DNA of 64,000 nt from Bin87 sp965203855 (GCA_965203855.1 CBDBDN010000005.1:744001-808000), one strand, 5' to 3'. Counted from the first letter of the stretch, positions 24,681 through 33,980 are shown. Numbers and translations are program-made. Notes: generated by a model not told the origin, from the sequence alone.

Positions 24681-26492
24681 CTATTGTTTCGCAAGCGCAA
24701 TCATTTCGGTGGCGAACCACAGCGCCATGCCGCCCGTCCGGTCGTCGTGCCCCGATAGCGCAGTGCGGTGCAGGTAGGCCCGCGCATCCGGCATTACGCC
24801 GGTGCTGATGCAGCCGTCCACTACGCCGCCATTGTCGTCAATCCTTTCGCACAGCGCGCGCCAGCAGGCTGCCAAGCTCGCGCGATACCCGGCGCCGTCA
24901 GCGTCCCCGGACGGCAGCCAGCCCCGCCGCAGTCCCCGCGCCAGCGCATAGCCTATCATTGCGGTTGAGGTCAGTTCGCCCCACGCGCCCGGCACATCCA
25001 CCAGCTCGCCGAAAGTCCCCCAGGGCTGTTGCACCCGCAGCATCGCGTCCAGATGCCGGCGATGCCGCTGCAACAATTCGGCATGGGACGGATGGCTCTC
25101 CGGCAGATAGGTTAGCGCTTCGCAGTAGCCCAGGGCGGCGAACCCGTTGCCGCGGCTCCAGCGCAGCGGCGCAGCGCGCGCGTGCTGAAACAGCCCGCTG
25201 CTTTGCTGCACATCGCCGCAGTCCGTCAAAAACGCCGTCATCATATCAGCGTAACCGGTTGCGCCGGTAATGCGGTACGCCCGCCCCAGCATCGCCCCGA
25301 TATAAAACATATCCTCAACGCGAAAGTCGGGGTCGCAGGGATCAGGGGCCAAGCCGGGGCCGCGCGCCGTAAAGCGGTCGGCAGCGTAAAGCAGCGTGTC
25401 GCGGTAGCGTCTGTCGCCCGTAGCCTCGGCCAGCTGCGCGCCCCAGATAACTCCGGTAAGCGGCGCGCCCGTAACCTCGGCCAGCTGCGCCGCCGGGTCA
25501 TCGGCGATATAGTCCACAATGCCGGCGATGTCGGCGGCGGGATTAGGATAGTCGGCGTCCAGCGCGGCCAGCCGCAGCCGCCCGCTGAAGCCCACGCCTT
25601 GCGTATAGTTGATTGGATCCAGAGCGTGCCCGTAGCGGCCGGCCAGGATGCGCGCCAGTTCCAGCGGAGTCCGGGCGCGGCGGGCCGCCAGCGCAACGCC
25701 GGCCGGCGACGCCGGCGCTGCGGCGCCCCGGCCGGTCAACGCCCACAGCGCCGCCAATGCTTCGGCCAGGCCCGTCCAATGCGTGGACAGCCGCAAGGCC
25801 GGTATGACGCCGGGCGCATCGTCCGCCGGCCGGCCCAGCGCGGCCGGCAGCGAATCATCATCGGCCATCTCAGTTGCGCCCAATGCTGCGGCAACGGTTC
25901 CCGTGGCGGCGGCTGAGTTGGCTTCCCAATGCGCCGGGGCCGCGTCATCGTCCCGCAACGCCACTTCCACCAGCAGATCCGGCGCCTGATAACAGAGCCA
26001 GCGCCAGAGGTAGCGGCGTTCCGGCGCGGTTTCGTCAAAGTAAAAGCCGCCGTCGGGCGGGTAGCCGCCGGACAGGTCAACCCGCTGCTGCGCCGCCGGT
26101 TCCCAGTCGCCGCCGGCCAGGGCGTCCGGGTTGGCGGCCACGATGGCCGACAAGCCTACGCCGGCCGTTCCCGCCGCCGCCGACTGCACAAAGCGGTCTA
26201 ACGCCGCCAGCAGACGCGGGGTATCGGCAGGATTGCCGCGCAGCCCGCCTACCAGCAGCACGGCGGGGCGATGCCGGCCGGCACCGCTGTCGGCCGGCGC
26301 AACGGATCCCGGCGCAGCGGAGCCCGGCGCGGCGTTGGATAAACGCGGCAGCGTGCGGGTATCCAGCAATGCCAGAATGGGCCGCAGCGCCGGCGTCAGC
26401 CCGATAGCGGCGGACTGCCACCAGGCCGGACTGCGCCGGCGCGCCAGGTTCACCAGGGCGGCATTAATGTCGGTAGGATGCATCGTTACCAT
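24681..26492 (-). CDS. GH105/GH88-like glycoside hydrolase with N-terminal peptidase-like domain
   Basis: 603 residues. The C-terminal half shows the alpha6/alpha6 barrel of unsaturated rhamnogalacturonyl/glucuronyl hydrolases: DMFYIGAMLGRAY, LRWSRGNGFAALGYCEAL, GTFGELVDVPGAWGELTSTAM. The N-terminal 230 residues (AVLLVGGLRGNPADTPRLLAAL, SAIVAANPDAL) resemble an M14 carboxypeptidase-type fold but lack clear zinc ligands. A five-residue repeat (AAPGS AAPGS VAPAD) is encoded by 15-bp units. No signal peptide is seen. The substrate is probably an uronate-containing oligosaccharide, by family. Confidence 0.75.
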   Translation of the reverse strand: MVTMHPTDINAALVNLARRRSPAWWQSAAIGLTPALRPILALLDTRTLPRLSNAAPGSAAPGSVAPADSGAGRHRPAVLLVGGLRGNPADTPRLLAALDRFVQSAAAGTAGVGLSAIVAANPDALAGGDWEPAAQQRVDLSGGYPPDGGFYFDETAPERRYLWRWLCYQAPDLLVEVALRDDDAAPAHWEANSAAATGTVAAALGATEMADDDSLPAALGRPADDAPGVIPALRLSTHWTGLAEALAALWALTGRGAAAPASPAGVALAARRARTPLELARILAGRYGHALDPINYTQGVGFSGRLRLAALDADYPNPAADIAGIVDYIADDPAAQLAEVTGAPLTGVIWGAQLAEATGDRRYRDTLLYAADRFTARGPGLAPDPCDPDFRVEDMFYIGAMLGRAYRITGATGYADMMTAFLTDCGDVQQSSGLFQHARAAPLRWSRGNGFAALGYCEALTYLPESHPSHAELLQRHRRHLDAMLRVQQPWGTFGELVDVPGAWGELTSTAMIGYALARGLRRGWLPSGDADGAGYRASLAACWRALCERIDDNGGVVDGCISTGVMPDARAYLHRTALSGHDDRTGGMALWFATEMIALAKQ

Positions 26493-26506
26493 AAAAGACT
26501 CTCTGC

Positions 26507-26707
26507 TCACATCTGAATTTGCGCCGTAATCAGCACAATATAGAATGCCACGGCGAAGGGTATGGCGGCGGCTTTGACGGCTTTCGCCGATGCTATCACC
26601 AGAGGGTTTTCCCCGGTTAGCAGCAGATATTCCGCTACCGCCCTGAATGCAATGGCCGCCAGTATTGGCGCCAATACGAAGCGGTAATCCAGTTCAATCC
26701 AACCCAT
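26507..26707 (-). CDS. Small two-helix membrane protein
   Basis: 66 residues from ATG 26707, preceded by GAGG. Two hydrophobic segments (about 12-30 and 44-64) form a hairpin-like membrane protein with a charged N-terminal LDYRF. It starts 9 nt downstream of the 26716 gene stop, so they are probably in one operon. No family is recognised. Confidence 0.5.
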   Translation of the reverse strand: MGWIELDYRFVLAPILAAIAFRAVAEYLLLTGENPLVIASAKAVKAAAIPFAVAFYIVLITAQIQM

Positions 26708-26715
26708 GCTAACCC

Positions 26716-26991
26716 TCATTCCGAGATTCCGCGGGTGTGCGGGAGCGGACGACCGCAATGTCCGCAATACTGGTTGTCGCGGTGCGCTTCATCCGTTTTC
26801 AGGGAGTGGCCTTTGCCCCATCGGTCCTCTACGATGGCGAATACCCCTATCGCCAAGCACATCAGGCCTATGATGCCGGCCCCTACGCTGAACGACTTGG
26901 AAATTTGGCACATCGGATCGCTGCCGGAGCAGCTGAAAAACCACGCTACCGCAATGCCAATCGCAGCCAGGCTCAAAATTACTGGAAACAT
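26716..26991 (-). CDS. Small membrane protein with C-terminal CxxC
   Basis: 91 residues. Two transmembrane helices (1-20 and 36-55) are followed by a soluble tail with YCGHCGRPLPH, a half zinc-ribbon. The first helix contains the FFSCSGSDPMC segment. It is upstream of the 26507 membrane gene. The zinc-ribbon style recalls the RDD and PrsW genes at 10-12 kb. Confidence 0.5.
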   Translation of the reverse strand: MFPVILSLAAIGIAVAWFFSCSGSDPMCQISKSFSVGAGIIGLMCLAIGVFAIVEDRWGKGHSLKTDEAHRDNQYCGHCGRPLPHTRGISE

Positions 26992-27203
26992 AACAAACCT
27001 CCCACTGGCGCCAATTCCCGTTGCCGGGCGCTTCCGGCCGCCCTGTTCACTGTACTACATCCTAACATTGTCCGCCCGCCCTGTCGCCGGCTCCCGGCCA
27101 AGGGAGTTGAAGCCACAGGCCGCCGCTTTTGACATCAGGCAGCGGCGGCGATACATTGACTGCCACCATCAATATCAGCAGCAGCATCGGGAGTTGGCGC
27201 ATT

Positions 27204-28541
27204 ATGCCGGATTTTAGCAGCTATACGGGCGAACACCTCATCCCGCCCTACCGCATCCTGGATTTGACCGACCGCCGGGCCGCCTTTTGCGGGCGTCTGC
27301 TGGCCGACTACGGCGCCGATGTCGTGAAAATAGAACCGCCGGCCGGCGACGACTCCCGCCGGCGCGGCCCCTACCCCGGCGACGCTCCGCACACGGAACG
27401 CAGCCTGGACTTTATGTTTTACAACACCAACAAACGCTCTATCACGCTGGATCTGGACACTGCGCCGGGCCAAGATCTGTTCCGCCGGCTGGCCGCCGCT
27501 GCCGATGTCATCATTGAAAGCGGCGGTTGGGAAATTGGAAACCGGGAAAGCGGGAACCGAGAAAACGGCGGACGGGAAAGCTGGAGCCGGGAAAGTGGCG
27601 GGCGGCATTACCTGCGCGACCGCGGCCTCGACTTTGACGCCCTGCGCGCCGCCAACCCCGGCCTCGTTACAGCCTCGGTAACCCCCTTCGGCGGCGCCGG
27701 AGAGTGGGCCGACTATCAGGGCGATGACCTGGTAGTGATGGCGGCCAGCGGCTATATGCAGATTACCGGCGAACCCGACGCGCCGCCCGTGCGCCAAGGC
27801 AACGAACACAGCCACTATCCGGCGGCGCAGTATGCGGCGGTGGGCATCCTGGCCGCGCTGTACTATCGCGATTTCGGCGGCGCGGATTCCGGCGGCAGCG
27901 GCGGCGGCCAGCACATTGATGTCTCCTCCCAGGAAGCCTTGATTACCTACTACACCGACGCCCATCCCGCCCTGCTGTGGCGCAAGCTCGGCCAGAATGT
28001 TACCCGCGTCGGCACCAACTCAACCCTGGTAATCCCTCTGGGCGCCTACCCCTGCAAAGACGGCTGGATCGCCGCCGGCGTCATCACGCCTCGCGAATGG
28101 GACGCCTTGGCGCAGTGGATCCACGAGGTTACCGGCAACTCCGAAGTCCTCAACGAAGCTTACAGGGGCGGCAACCAGGACCGCGCCGAGCATATTGACA
28201 TCATCACCGCATTATTCCTGGAATTCGCCGAAAACTTTACGGTGCAGGAATTGTTCCACGAAGGGCAGCGGCGCAATCTGGTCTTTCTGCCCGTGAACGA
28301 CGTCGCCGACCTGCTGGCCGACCCGCAGCTGGCCGAATCCGGTTTCTGGGCCGACATTGAGCATAATGACACCGCCATGGGGACGGTCAAGTATCCGCTG
28401 GGCATCTTTCACAGCGACGAAGTGGCGCCGCGCCGCCAGCCGGCCCCGGCTCTGGGCGCGGACAACCTGGCCGTCTATCAGGGCGAGCTCGGACTGTCGG
28501 CGGACGAACTGGCCCGGTTGCGCGCCGACGGCGCCATCTAA
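27204..28541 (+). CDS. CaiB/BaiF-type CoA-transferase (family III)
   Basis: 445 residues from ATG 27204. Family III CoA-transferase features are visible: RILDLTDRRAAFCGRLLADYGADVVKIEPPAGD, GxxxxW-like regions and a C-terminal DGxxxxGxxxPREWDAL block. The expected catalytic Asp (CaiB Asp169 equivalent) is not unambiguous. A five-unit 15-bp in-frame repeat (27525-27599, GWEIG NRESG NRENG GRESW SRESG) lies within the N-terminal domain. It is one of three such genes in the window. Substrate acid is unknown. Confidence 0.85.
   Translation: MPDFSSYTGEHLIPPYRILDLTDRRAAFCGRLLADYGADVVKIEPPAGDDSRRRGPYPGDAPHTERSLDFMFYNTNKRSITLDLDTAPGQDLFRRLAAAADVIIESGGWEIGNRESGNRENGGRESWSRESGGRHYLRDRGLDFDALRAANPGLVTASVTPFGGAGEWADYQGDDLVVMAASGYMQITGEPDAPPVRQGNEHSHYPAAQYAAVGILAALYYRDFGGADSGGSGGGQHIDVSSQEALITYYTDAHPALLWRKLGQNVTRVGTNSTLVIPLGAYPCKDGWIAAGVITPREWDALAQWIHEVTGNSEVLNEAYRGGNQDRAEHIDIITALFLEFAENFTVQELFHEGQRRNLVFLPVNDVADLLADPQLAESGFWADIEHNDTAMGTVKYPLGIFHSDEVAPRRQPAPALGADNLAVYQGELGLSADELARLRADGAI
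27525..27599 (+). repeat. In-frame 15-bp tandem repeat (5 units) in CoA-transferase gene
   Basis: Units 27525, 27540, 27555, 27570 and 27585 each encode five residues ending in Gly or Trp with a central Arg-Glu. The frame is preserved and the surrounding protein is conserved on both sides. Confidence 0.8.
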
Positions 28542-28571
28542 CCGCCGCCAGAGTTAATGGAGGACTTTAAG

Positions 28572-29327
28572 ATGGTTACCACAACGATGCCGGACACCGC
28601 GCCGCCGACCGCTGCGCCGGCGCCGACCGCCCCCCCATTGCCAACGGTTACGCCGGAACCGGAACCCCAAGTTGCTGCGCCGGAGCCGGCGTATCCCCAC
28701 GGCTGGCCTTTGCTCGGCGAACTGCGCCTCAACCTGTCCGCATTGGGCATTGACCACCTGGCGCCCGATTTCGGGGAACGCTTTTGCCGGATGACCGCCG
28801 ACAACGAACTCTGGCAGTTTGAGTATTCTGCCGAAGGGGAACTGATTATAATGCCAATGCCGTCCCAAGAAAGCGCACGCGACGAAACTGAAACCGGGAG
28901 CGACCTTACGCTATGGCGGCGGCGCAACGGGGGAATGAGCTACGGGGCCAACATCGGCTGCCACTTTCCCAGCGGCGCCGTGCGCGCGCCCGATGCCGCC
29001 TGGATTAGCCAGGAACGCTACGACAGCCTGACGCCATTGGAGCAGCGCGGCACAATCAACGGCGCGCCCGATTTTCTGGTGGAAATCCGTTCCCGCACCG
29101 ACCGCCTGCCGCCTTTCCTGTCCAAGATGGCGGAATGGATGGCCGGCGGCGCCAAACTGAGCTGGGGCATCGATCCCCGCAATCGCCGCGCCTACATCTA
29201 CCGCGCCGGCCAGGACGCGCCGGAAATCCTGGAAAACCCCGAAACCCTTTCCGGCGAGGACGTGCTGCCCGGTTTCACCTTTGAGGTGCGCCGCCTGATT
29301 TTCGACTGTTATGTTGAGGAAGCGTAA
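28572..29327 (+). CDS. Uma2 family (DUF820) putative endonuclease, copy 1
   Basis: 251 residues. The ATG at 28572 follows GGAGGACTTTAAG. After a Pro/Glu-rich N-terminal tail of about 45 residues, the Uma2 core appears: NELWQFEYSAEGELIIMPM, APDAAWISQERYD, PDFLVEIRSRTDRLPPFLSKM and AYIYR. The D...E-x-R arrangement fits a PD-(D/E)xK-like core. It is nearly identical to the next gene, including the leader. The biological role of Uma2 proteins is unsettled. Confidence 0.85.
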   Translation: MVTTTMPDTAPPTAAPAPTAPPLPTVTPEPEPQVAAPEPAYPHGWPLLGELRLNLSALGIDHLAPDFGERFCRMTADNELWQFEYSAEGELIIMPMPSQESARDETETGSDLTLWRRRNGGMSYGANIGCHFPSGAVRAPDAAWISQERYDSLTPLEQRGTINGAPDFLVEIRSRTDRLPPFLSKMAEWMAGGAKLSWGIDPRNRRAYIYRAGQDAPEILENPETLSGEDVLPGFTFEVRRLIFDCYVEEA

Positions 29328-29363
29328 TCCAGCCGCCGTCAACTGCCACGAGAGGTTTTTAAG

Positions 29364-30137
29364 ATGGTTACCACAACGATGCCGGATACCGCGCCGCCGA
29401 CCGCCACGCCGGCGCCGGACGCTCCCCCATTGTCAACGGTTACGCCGGAGCCGGAACCCCCAATTGCTGCGCCCGCGCCGGCTCCAGAGCCAGAGCATCC
29501 CCACGGCTGGCCCTTGCTCGGCGAACTGCGCCTCAACCTGTCCGCATTGGGCATTGACCACCTGGCGCCCGATTTCGGGGAACGCTTTTGCCGGATGACC
29601 GCCGACAACGAACTCTGGCAGTTTGAGTATTCTGCCGAAGGGGAACTGATTATAATGCCAATGCCGTCCCAAGAAAGCGCACGCGACGAAACCGAAGCCA
29701 GCGGGGAGCTGTACATCTGGCGGCGGCGCAACGGCGGAATGAGCTACAGTGCCAACATCGGCTGCCATTTGCCCAGCGGCGCCGTGCGCGCGCCCGATGC
29801 CGCCTGGATTAGCCAGGAACGCTATGACAGCCTGACGCCATTGGAGCGGCGCGGCACAATCAACGGCGCGCCCGACTTTCTGGTGGAAATCCGTTCCCGC
29901 ACCGACCGTCTGCCGCCTTTCCTGTCCAAGATGGCGGAATGGATGGCCGGCGGCGCCAAACTGAGCTGGGGCATCGATCCCCGCAATCGCCGCGCCTACA
30001 TCTACCGGGCCGGCCAGGATGCGCCGGAAATCCTGGAAAACCCCGAAACCCTATCCGGCGAGGACGTGCTGCCCGGTTTCACCTTTGAGGTGCGCCGCCT
30101 GATTTTCGACTGTTATGTTGAGGATGTGGCAGGATAA
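29364..30137 (+). CDS. Uma2 family (DUF820) putative endonuclease, copy 2
   Basis: 257 residues and an obvious tandem duplicate of the preceding gene, differing mainly in the Pro-rich tail and in a short block before WRRRNGGMSY (SGDLTL versus SGELYI). GAGAGGTTTTTAAG precedes ATG 29364. Long identical DNA stretches suggest a recent duplication. Its last base overlaps the next gene start (TAATG). Confidence 0.85.
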   Translation: MVTTTMPDTAPPTATPAPDAPPLSTVTPEPEPPIAAPAPAPEPEHPHGWPLLGELRLNLSALGIDHLAPDFGERFCRMTADNELWQFEYSAEGELIIMPMPSQESARDETEASGELYIWRRRNGGMSYSANIGCHLPSGAVRAPDAAWISQERYDSLTPLERRGTINGAPDFLVEIRSRTDRLPPFLSKMAEWMAGGAKLSWGIDPRNRRAYIYRAGQDAPEILENPETLSGEDVLPGFTFEVRRLIFDCYVEDVAG

Positions 30138-31009
30138 TGCTTTACTTGCGAATTCATACCGGCGCCCCCGTTTCTCCAATTGAATCGCTGGAACGCTATT
30201 TCCGGGATGGCGGCGTTTCCATTATCCAGGCTGCATTTGCCCATTCGTACTTTGTTCACCCCGACCAGGTTAGGGCGAGGACGCCCTACTACCCGGATCA
30301 TGCCCGGCGCAGCAGAGAGCATTATCCGGGTCTGGACAAGGGAAAAATCACCACTTGGCCCGGCGATGGACGGCAAGTCCGCCTGGACTATAATCATCGG
30401 GCTCAGATGGCTTGGGAAAAGTACACCGGGAGCAAGCTAAAACGCGGTTCCGGTTACGGAGTGCGCCATATCTGGGGCGAACCCTGGAACCCCGACGCGT
30501 TCACGGCCGGCTGGAACCTGTGCTATATGCCCTTCTGGGCCGGTATGCTCACCGAGTCCCAGCACCAGCACCCGGAGCTGAATCAGGCTATACGGCAGGC
30601 GTCCTGGGATCTCTATTTCAGGGCAAACCCGGTCTGCCAACCGCCGGATTTTGTTGCGGATCCTGAAATAGATTTAGCGGCAATTCTGCAAGGGCAGCCA
30701 CTGCTGATTCTGTCGCAATCAACTGCGGCAAATCATCACCGTCCCTCCCGCCAGGCAAAAACCGTGTCCAATGACGCTACTGGTTCCGATGGCGCAATTA
30801 TCGCGCGTGTGAAAGAAATTAGGACCAACACGCATCAAAGCTGGTCTAACATCAGCAAGGCCGCCTTATCCCTGCAAGGCAAAGCGCACGATCCTTTCGG
30901 TACGCCCAATGTAGAAAATTCGTCCAAGTCTTGCGTCCGAAAAATCTGTCGCGAAACCGGATTGACGCTTGCTGAACTGGAAGCGTTGCTGCCACAGCTG
31001 CGATCTTGA
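30137..31009 (+). CDS. Hypothetical protein with HNH-like motif
   Basis: 290 residues, overlapping the Uma2 stop. The middle has a possible HNH-like layout: RHIWGEPWNPDAF, then GWNLCYMPFWAGM and SQHQHPELN, with the H-N-H residues in the right order but no confirmed family. The N-terminus begins VSPIESLERYFRDGG. The C-terminal 70 residues (IIARVKEIRTNTHQSWSN, CREKICRETGLTLAELEA-like) resemble a DNA-binding tail. The link with Uma2 genes suggests a nuclease-related module. Confidence is low. Confidence 0.5.
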   Translation: MLYLRIHTGAPVSPIESLERYFRDGGVSIIQAAFAHSYFVHPDQVRARTPYYPDHARRSREHYPGLDKGKITTWPGDGRQVRLDYNHRAQMAWEKYTGSKLKRGSGYGVRHIWGEPWNPDAFTAGWNLCYMPFWAGMLTESQHQHPELNQAIRQASWDLYFRANPVCQPPDFVADPEIDLAAILQGQPLLILSQSTAANHHRPSRQAKTVSNDATGSDGAIIARVKEIRTNTHQSWSNISKAALSLQGKAHDPFGTPNVENSSKSCVRKICRETGLTLAELEALLPQLRS

Positions 31010-31033
31010 CCGCTATACCGAGGAGCAGCCCCA

Positions 31034-32293
31034 ATGACATCTACCCACCCTACCCCCGCCGCCCTTTCCGGCATCCGCGCCGTGGAATTCGGCCCCTATG
31101 TCGCTTTGCCCCTTACCGGGCGCATCCTCAGCTCGCTGGGCGCCGAAGTTATCAAGGTGGAAACCAACAAAGTGCTGGACGAAATGGCGTTCATCCCCGC
31201 CTGGTCGCGGGGCGCCGGCCAGCCCGAATACCAGCGCGGCAAGCGGCGCATCACCCTGGACGTCCGCACCGACGCCGGCCGCGACCTCATGCTGGAACTG
31301 GCCGGCATCAGCGACATCTTTATGACCAACTTCCGCCGCAATGTCCTGGACCGCTGGGGCATTGATTTTCCGGCCATCCGGCAGCGCCGTCCCGACGCCG
31401 TCATTATGTGGCAGACCGGACTGGGCGGACACGGCCCCTATTACACCTATAAGTCATTCGGTATCCTGGTGCAGCATCTTTCCGGCGTCTCGCTGATGAC
31501 CGGACTACCCAACGAACCGCCGGGCGTAGTCAACACTTCCTACTCCGACTACCATACCGGCGTATTCCAGCCCGCCGCCATCATCGCCGCCTTGATGCGC
31601 CGCCGACTTACCGGCAAAACGGCTACGATGGAATCGTCCATTTTCAAATCCGGCGTTGCCACCGGCGGGCCGGCCCTGCTGGACTACCAGGTGAACGCCG
31701 GCCGGTTGCCGCAGCGCCGCGGCAATCGGGATGCCTGGGCCGTGCCGCACAATGTCTATCCCTGCGCTCCCTCGTCCGGCCGGCCGGACGACGAGCGCTA
31801 CATCGCCATCGCCGTTGCCGATGACTCCCAGTGGCAGCGTCTCCGCGTTGCGATGGGCGACCCGGACTGGGCCGCCGCGCCGGAGTACGCTACCCGCATC
31901 GCCCGCCGCCGCAATGAGGATGCCTTGGACGCCGCCATCGCCGACTGGACGCGCCCGCAGGACGCCGCCGCCCTGATGGATGCCCTGCAAGCCGCCGGCG
32001 TCCCCGCCGGCATCGTATCGCAAGGGCAGGATCTGCACGACAGCGCGCATCTGCAATCCCGCCGTTTCTACCAGGATACGCAGTATTGGGAAGCGGAACG
32101 CGGCGTCAAGGCCACCGAGTGGGCCGAGGGCGAAAGCGTATCCTGGTCCATACCGGCCCGAATGTCGGAAACGCCCATCGCTTTCGGCGAATACCGCAAC
32201 ATCGGCGCCGACAACGCCTATGTGTTCGGCGAACTGCTGGGAATGCCGGCCGGAGAGCTCGCGCGGCTGGAGGATGCCGGCGTCATCTACTGA
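31034..32293 (+). CDS. CaiB/BaiF-type CoA-transferase (family III)
   Basis: 419 residues. Family features: GIRAVEFGPYVALPLTGRILSSLGAEVIKVE, then ALMRRRLTGKTATMESSI and ALQAAGVPAGIVSQGQDLHDS near the C-terminus. It follows the 30137 gene by 24 nt. With the other two CaiB-like genes it suggests a broad use of CoA-thioester exchange to activate organic acids. The acyl substrate is unknown. Confidence 0.9.
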   Translation: MTSTHPTPAALSGIRAVEFGPYVALPLTGRILSSLGAEVIKVETNKVLDEMAFIPAWSRGAGQPEYQRGKRRITLDVRTDAGRDLMLELAGISDIFMTNFRRNVLDRWGIDFPAIRQRRPDAVIMWQTGLGGHGPYYTYKSFGILVQHLSGVSLMTGLPNEPPGVVNTSYSDYHTGVFQPAAIIAALMRRRLTGKTATMESSIFKSGVATGGPALLDYQVNAGRLPQRRGNRDAWAVPHNVYPCAPSSGRPDDERYIAIAVADDSQWQRLRVAMGDPDWAAAPEYATRIARRRNEDALDAAIADWTRPQDAAALMDALQAAGVPAGIVSQGQDLHDSAHLQSRRFYQDTQYWEAERGVKATEWAEGESVSWSIPARMSETPIAFGEYRNIGADNAYVFGELLGMPAGELARLEDAGVIY

Positions 32294-32346
32294 CGCCCGG
32301 CGGCCCTCACCCAACCCGCACACTGCCAGGGCGTGTCGTCAAATTC

Positions 32347-32464
32347 ACCGTCATTCCGGCCCCGACACCGTCATTCCGGCTTGCGCCGGAATCTATGTTG
32401 ACGGTTCCCTCACCGTAGTAGCGAATTACGACTCTGGATTCCGGCTTACGCCGGAATGACGGTT
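32347..32464. repeat. Cluster of CATTCCGGC-type intergenic repeats
   Basis: Three partial copies in 118 bp: ACCGTCATTCCGGC (32347), ACCGTCATTCCGGCTTGCGCCGGAATC-type (32367) and ATTCCGGCTTACGCCGGAATGACGG-type (32437). The cluster sits between convergent genes and may act as a bidirectional hairpin. Confidence 0.7.
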
Positions 32465-32487
32465 GGAGAGAGGGCAGAGTAGGGGGA

Positions 32488-33534
32488 TTACTCTGCCAGC
32501 GTCGGGATGATCTGCTGCCCGAAAGCCTGCACTTCGGCATGGGGCGGCGCAAAGGTCAGGCAGGGCATCAGGTACAGCTGGTTGACGCCGTGCTGCGCCA
32601 TCTCCCGGATACGCCCGGCGCAATGCTCCGGCGTGCCGATTAGCCCCAGCGCATCGCACAGCTGTGAATTCACTTCGTCGCTGACGAACTCCGTCAACTC
32701 AATCGCCTCGTCCCAGTTGGGCGCATGGCCCAGGTCGGGATAGACTTCCCGCACGGCTTGCGGAATCTGATAATCGGGCATCTCAATGTCCGAATACGGC
32801 AGCCAGTTCGGGCCGCCCCACAGCAAGCCCCAATGCACGGCAACGGGGCGGGCCAGCCGCCGCGCCTCGTCATTGGAACCGGCCACGCAGGTACGGACGG
32901 CGAACACTATGTCCAGGTCATCCAGCGTCCGCCCGCTGCGCCGGGCGCCGGTTTCCAAATGCTCCAGCGCCTTGCCGACGATGCCCGGCGTGTAGCCCAC
33001 CAGCAGCAGCGCGCCGTCGGCCACTTCGCCGGCTAGTTCCAGCGACCGCGGCCCGGACGCCGCCATCAGCACCGGAACGCCGGCGCCTCCGTCGCTGCCG
33101 GCAAAGTCCAGCCGGTTGGTCATCCTGCCGTAGTCCACCGACTCGCCCGCCAGCAGCGCCTTCACTTCGGTGATGCAGCGACGCATCTGCCGCAGGGTAG
33201 CCGGCCGCCGCCCGATGGTGCTGGCCGAAGTGTAGCCGGTGCCGATGATAAACCGAGTGCGTCCCGGCGCAATCTCCGCTACGGTCTGGGCGGCGCCGGC
33301 CAGCACGGAGGGGAGCCGCCCAAAGGGATTGGTAACGGCGGGAAAGAGGCGCAGCGTATTGGTAGCGTTGGCGGCCAGGCCCATCGTTACGAAAGTATCG
33401 CGGCAAATCATCTGGCTGTCCAGAATGCCGGCCCCGTCAAAGCCGGCCGCCTCAATCTGCTGAATCAGCGCCAGCAGCTCCGGCATCGGAGCAGTGCCGG
33501 GAACACGCATTGAAATGCGGATCGGGTTGGACAT
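32488..33534 (-). CDS. LLM class flavin-dependent oxidoreductase
   Basis: 348 residues from ATG 33534 with a GGAGG site. Luciferase-like monooxygenase features: NPIRISMRVPGTAPMPELLALIQQIEAAGFDGAGILDSQM, LFPAVTNPFGR, APGRTRFIIGTGYT and GAGVPVLMAASGPRSLELAGEVADGAL. The cofactor would be FMN or F420. Enzymes of this class are especially numerous in SAR202-type Chloroflexota. The substrate is unknown. Confidence 0.88.
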   Translation of the reverse strand: MSNPIRISMRVPGTAPMPELLALIQQIEAAGFDGAGILDSQMICRDTFVTMGLAANATNTLRLFPAVTNPFGRLPSVLAGAAQTVAEIAPGRTRFIIGTGYTSASTIGRRPATLRQMRRCITEVKALLAGESVDYGRMTNRLDFAGSDGGAGVPVLMAASGPRSLELAGEVADGALLLVGYTPGIVGKALEHLETGARRSGRTLDDLDIVFAVRTCVAGSNDEARRLARPVAVHWGLLWGGPNWLPYSDIEMPDYQIPQAVREVYPDLGHAPNWDEAIELTEFVSDEVNSQLCDALGLIGTPEHCAGRIREMAQHGVNQLYLMPCLTFAPPHAEVQAFGQQIIPTLAE

Positions 33535-33565
33535 AAGAGAAATGCCTCCGGAACGGGAAAATCCG

Positions 33566-33892
33566 TCAGACAGCAACGCCGGCCTGCTCGCGTTCCCGCT
33601 TAATCTCCAGGTACTGGTCCAGCGTCAGGTCGTCATCGCCGAAATAGTTGCCATGGGTAACCCGGAGCGATTCCTCCGATTCCGACAGCAGCAGCACATA
33701 CTCCATCCGCAGCGGAATGCCGGCTTTGACGGAAACGAGCAGTTCATCCCACTGGCTCTCCTCCAGCTCTTTCAGCCGTTCCCAAGCCGCCGCGCGCCCC
33801 TCCGGTTCCGCGTACTCGGTCAGGTTGCACAGCCGGCTTTCGTGCCGGTCATATTCAACCACAAACCATTTCAATTTCTTGTTCCTGATCAT
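33566..33892 (-). CDS. Hypothetical protein (108 aa)
   Basis: A soluble protein with KKLKWFVVEYDRHES at the N-terminus, an acidic middle and a C-terminal ending DLTLDQYLEIKREREQAG. I recognise no family. It lies between the LLM enzyme and the RelA/SpoT-like gene and is preceded by an ordinary spacer. Confidence 0.5.
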   Translation of the reverse strand: MIRNKKLKWFVVEYDRHESRLCNLTEYAEPEGRAAAWERLKELEESQWDELLVSVKAGIPLRMEYVLLLSESEESLRVTHGNYFGDDDLTLDQYLEIKREREQAGVAV

Positions 33893-33980
33893 CGCCCGCC
33901 TCCTGCCCTAGCGGTAATGCTAACCCGGGGATTAGAGAAAATGTCGCTGAGGGTTCATACCGTCATTGTACACCATGGCG

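Noticed and set aside
27135..27965. Minus-strand open frame opposite the CoA-transferase
   Set aside because: No motifs; shadow of a well-supported gene.
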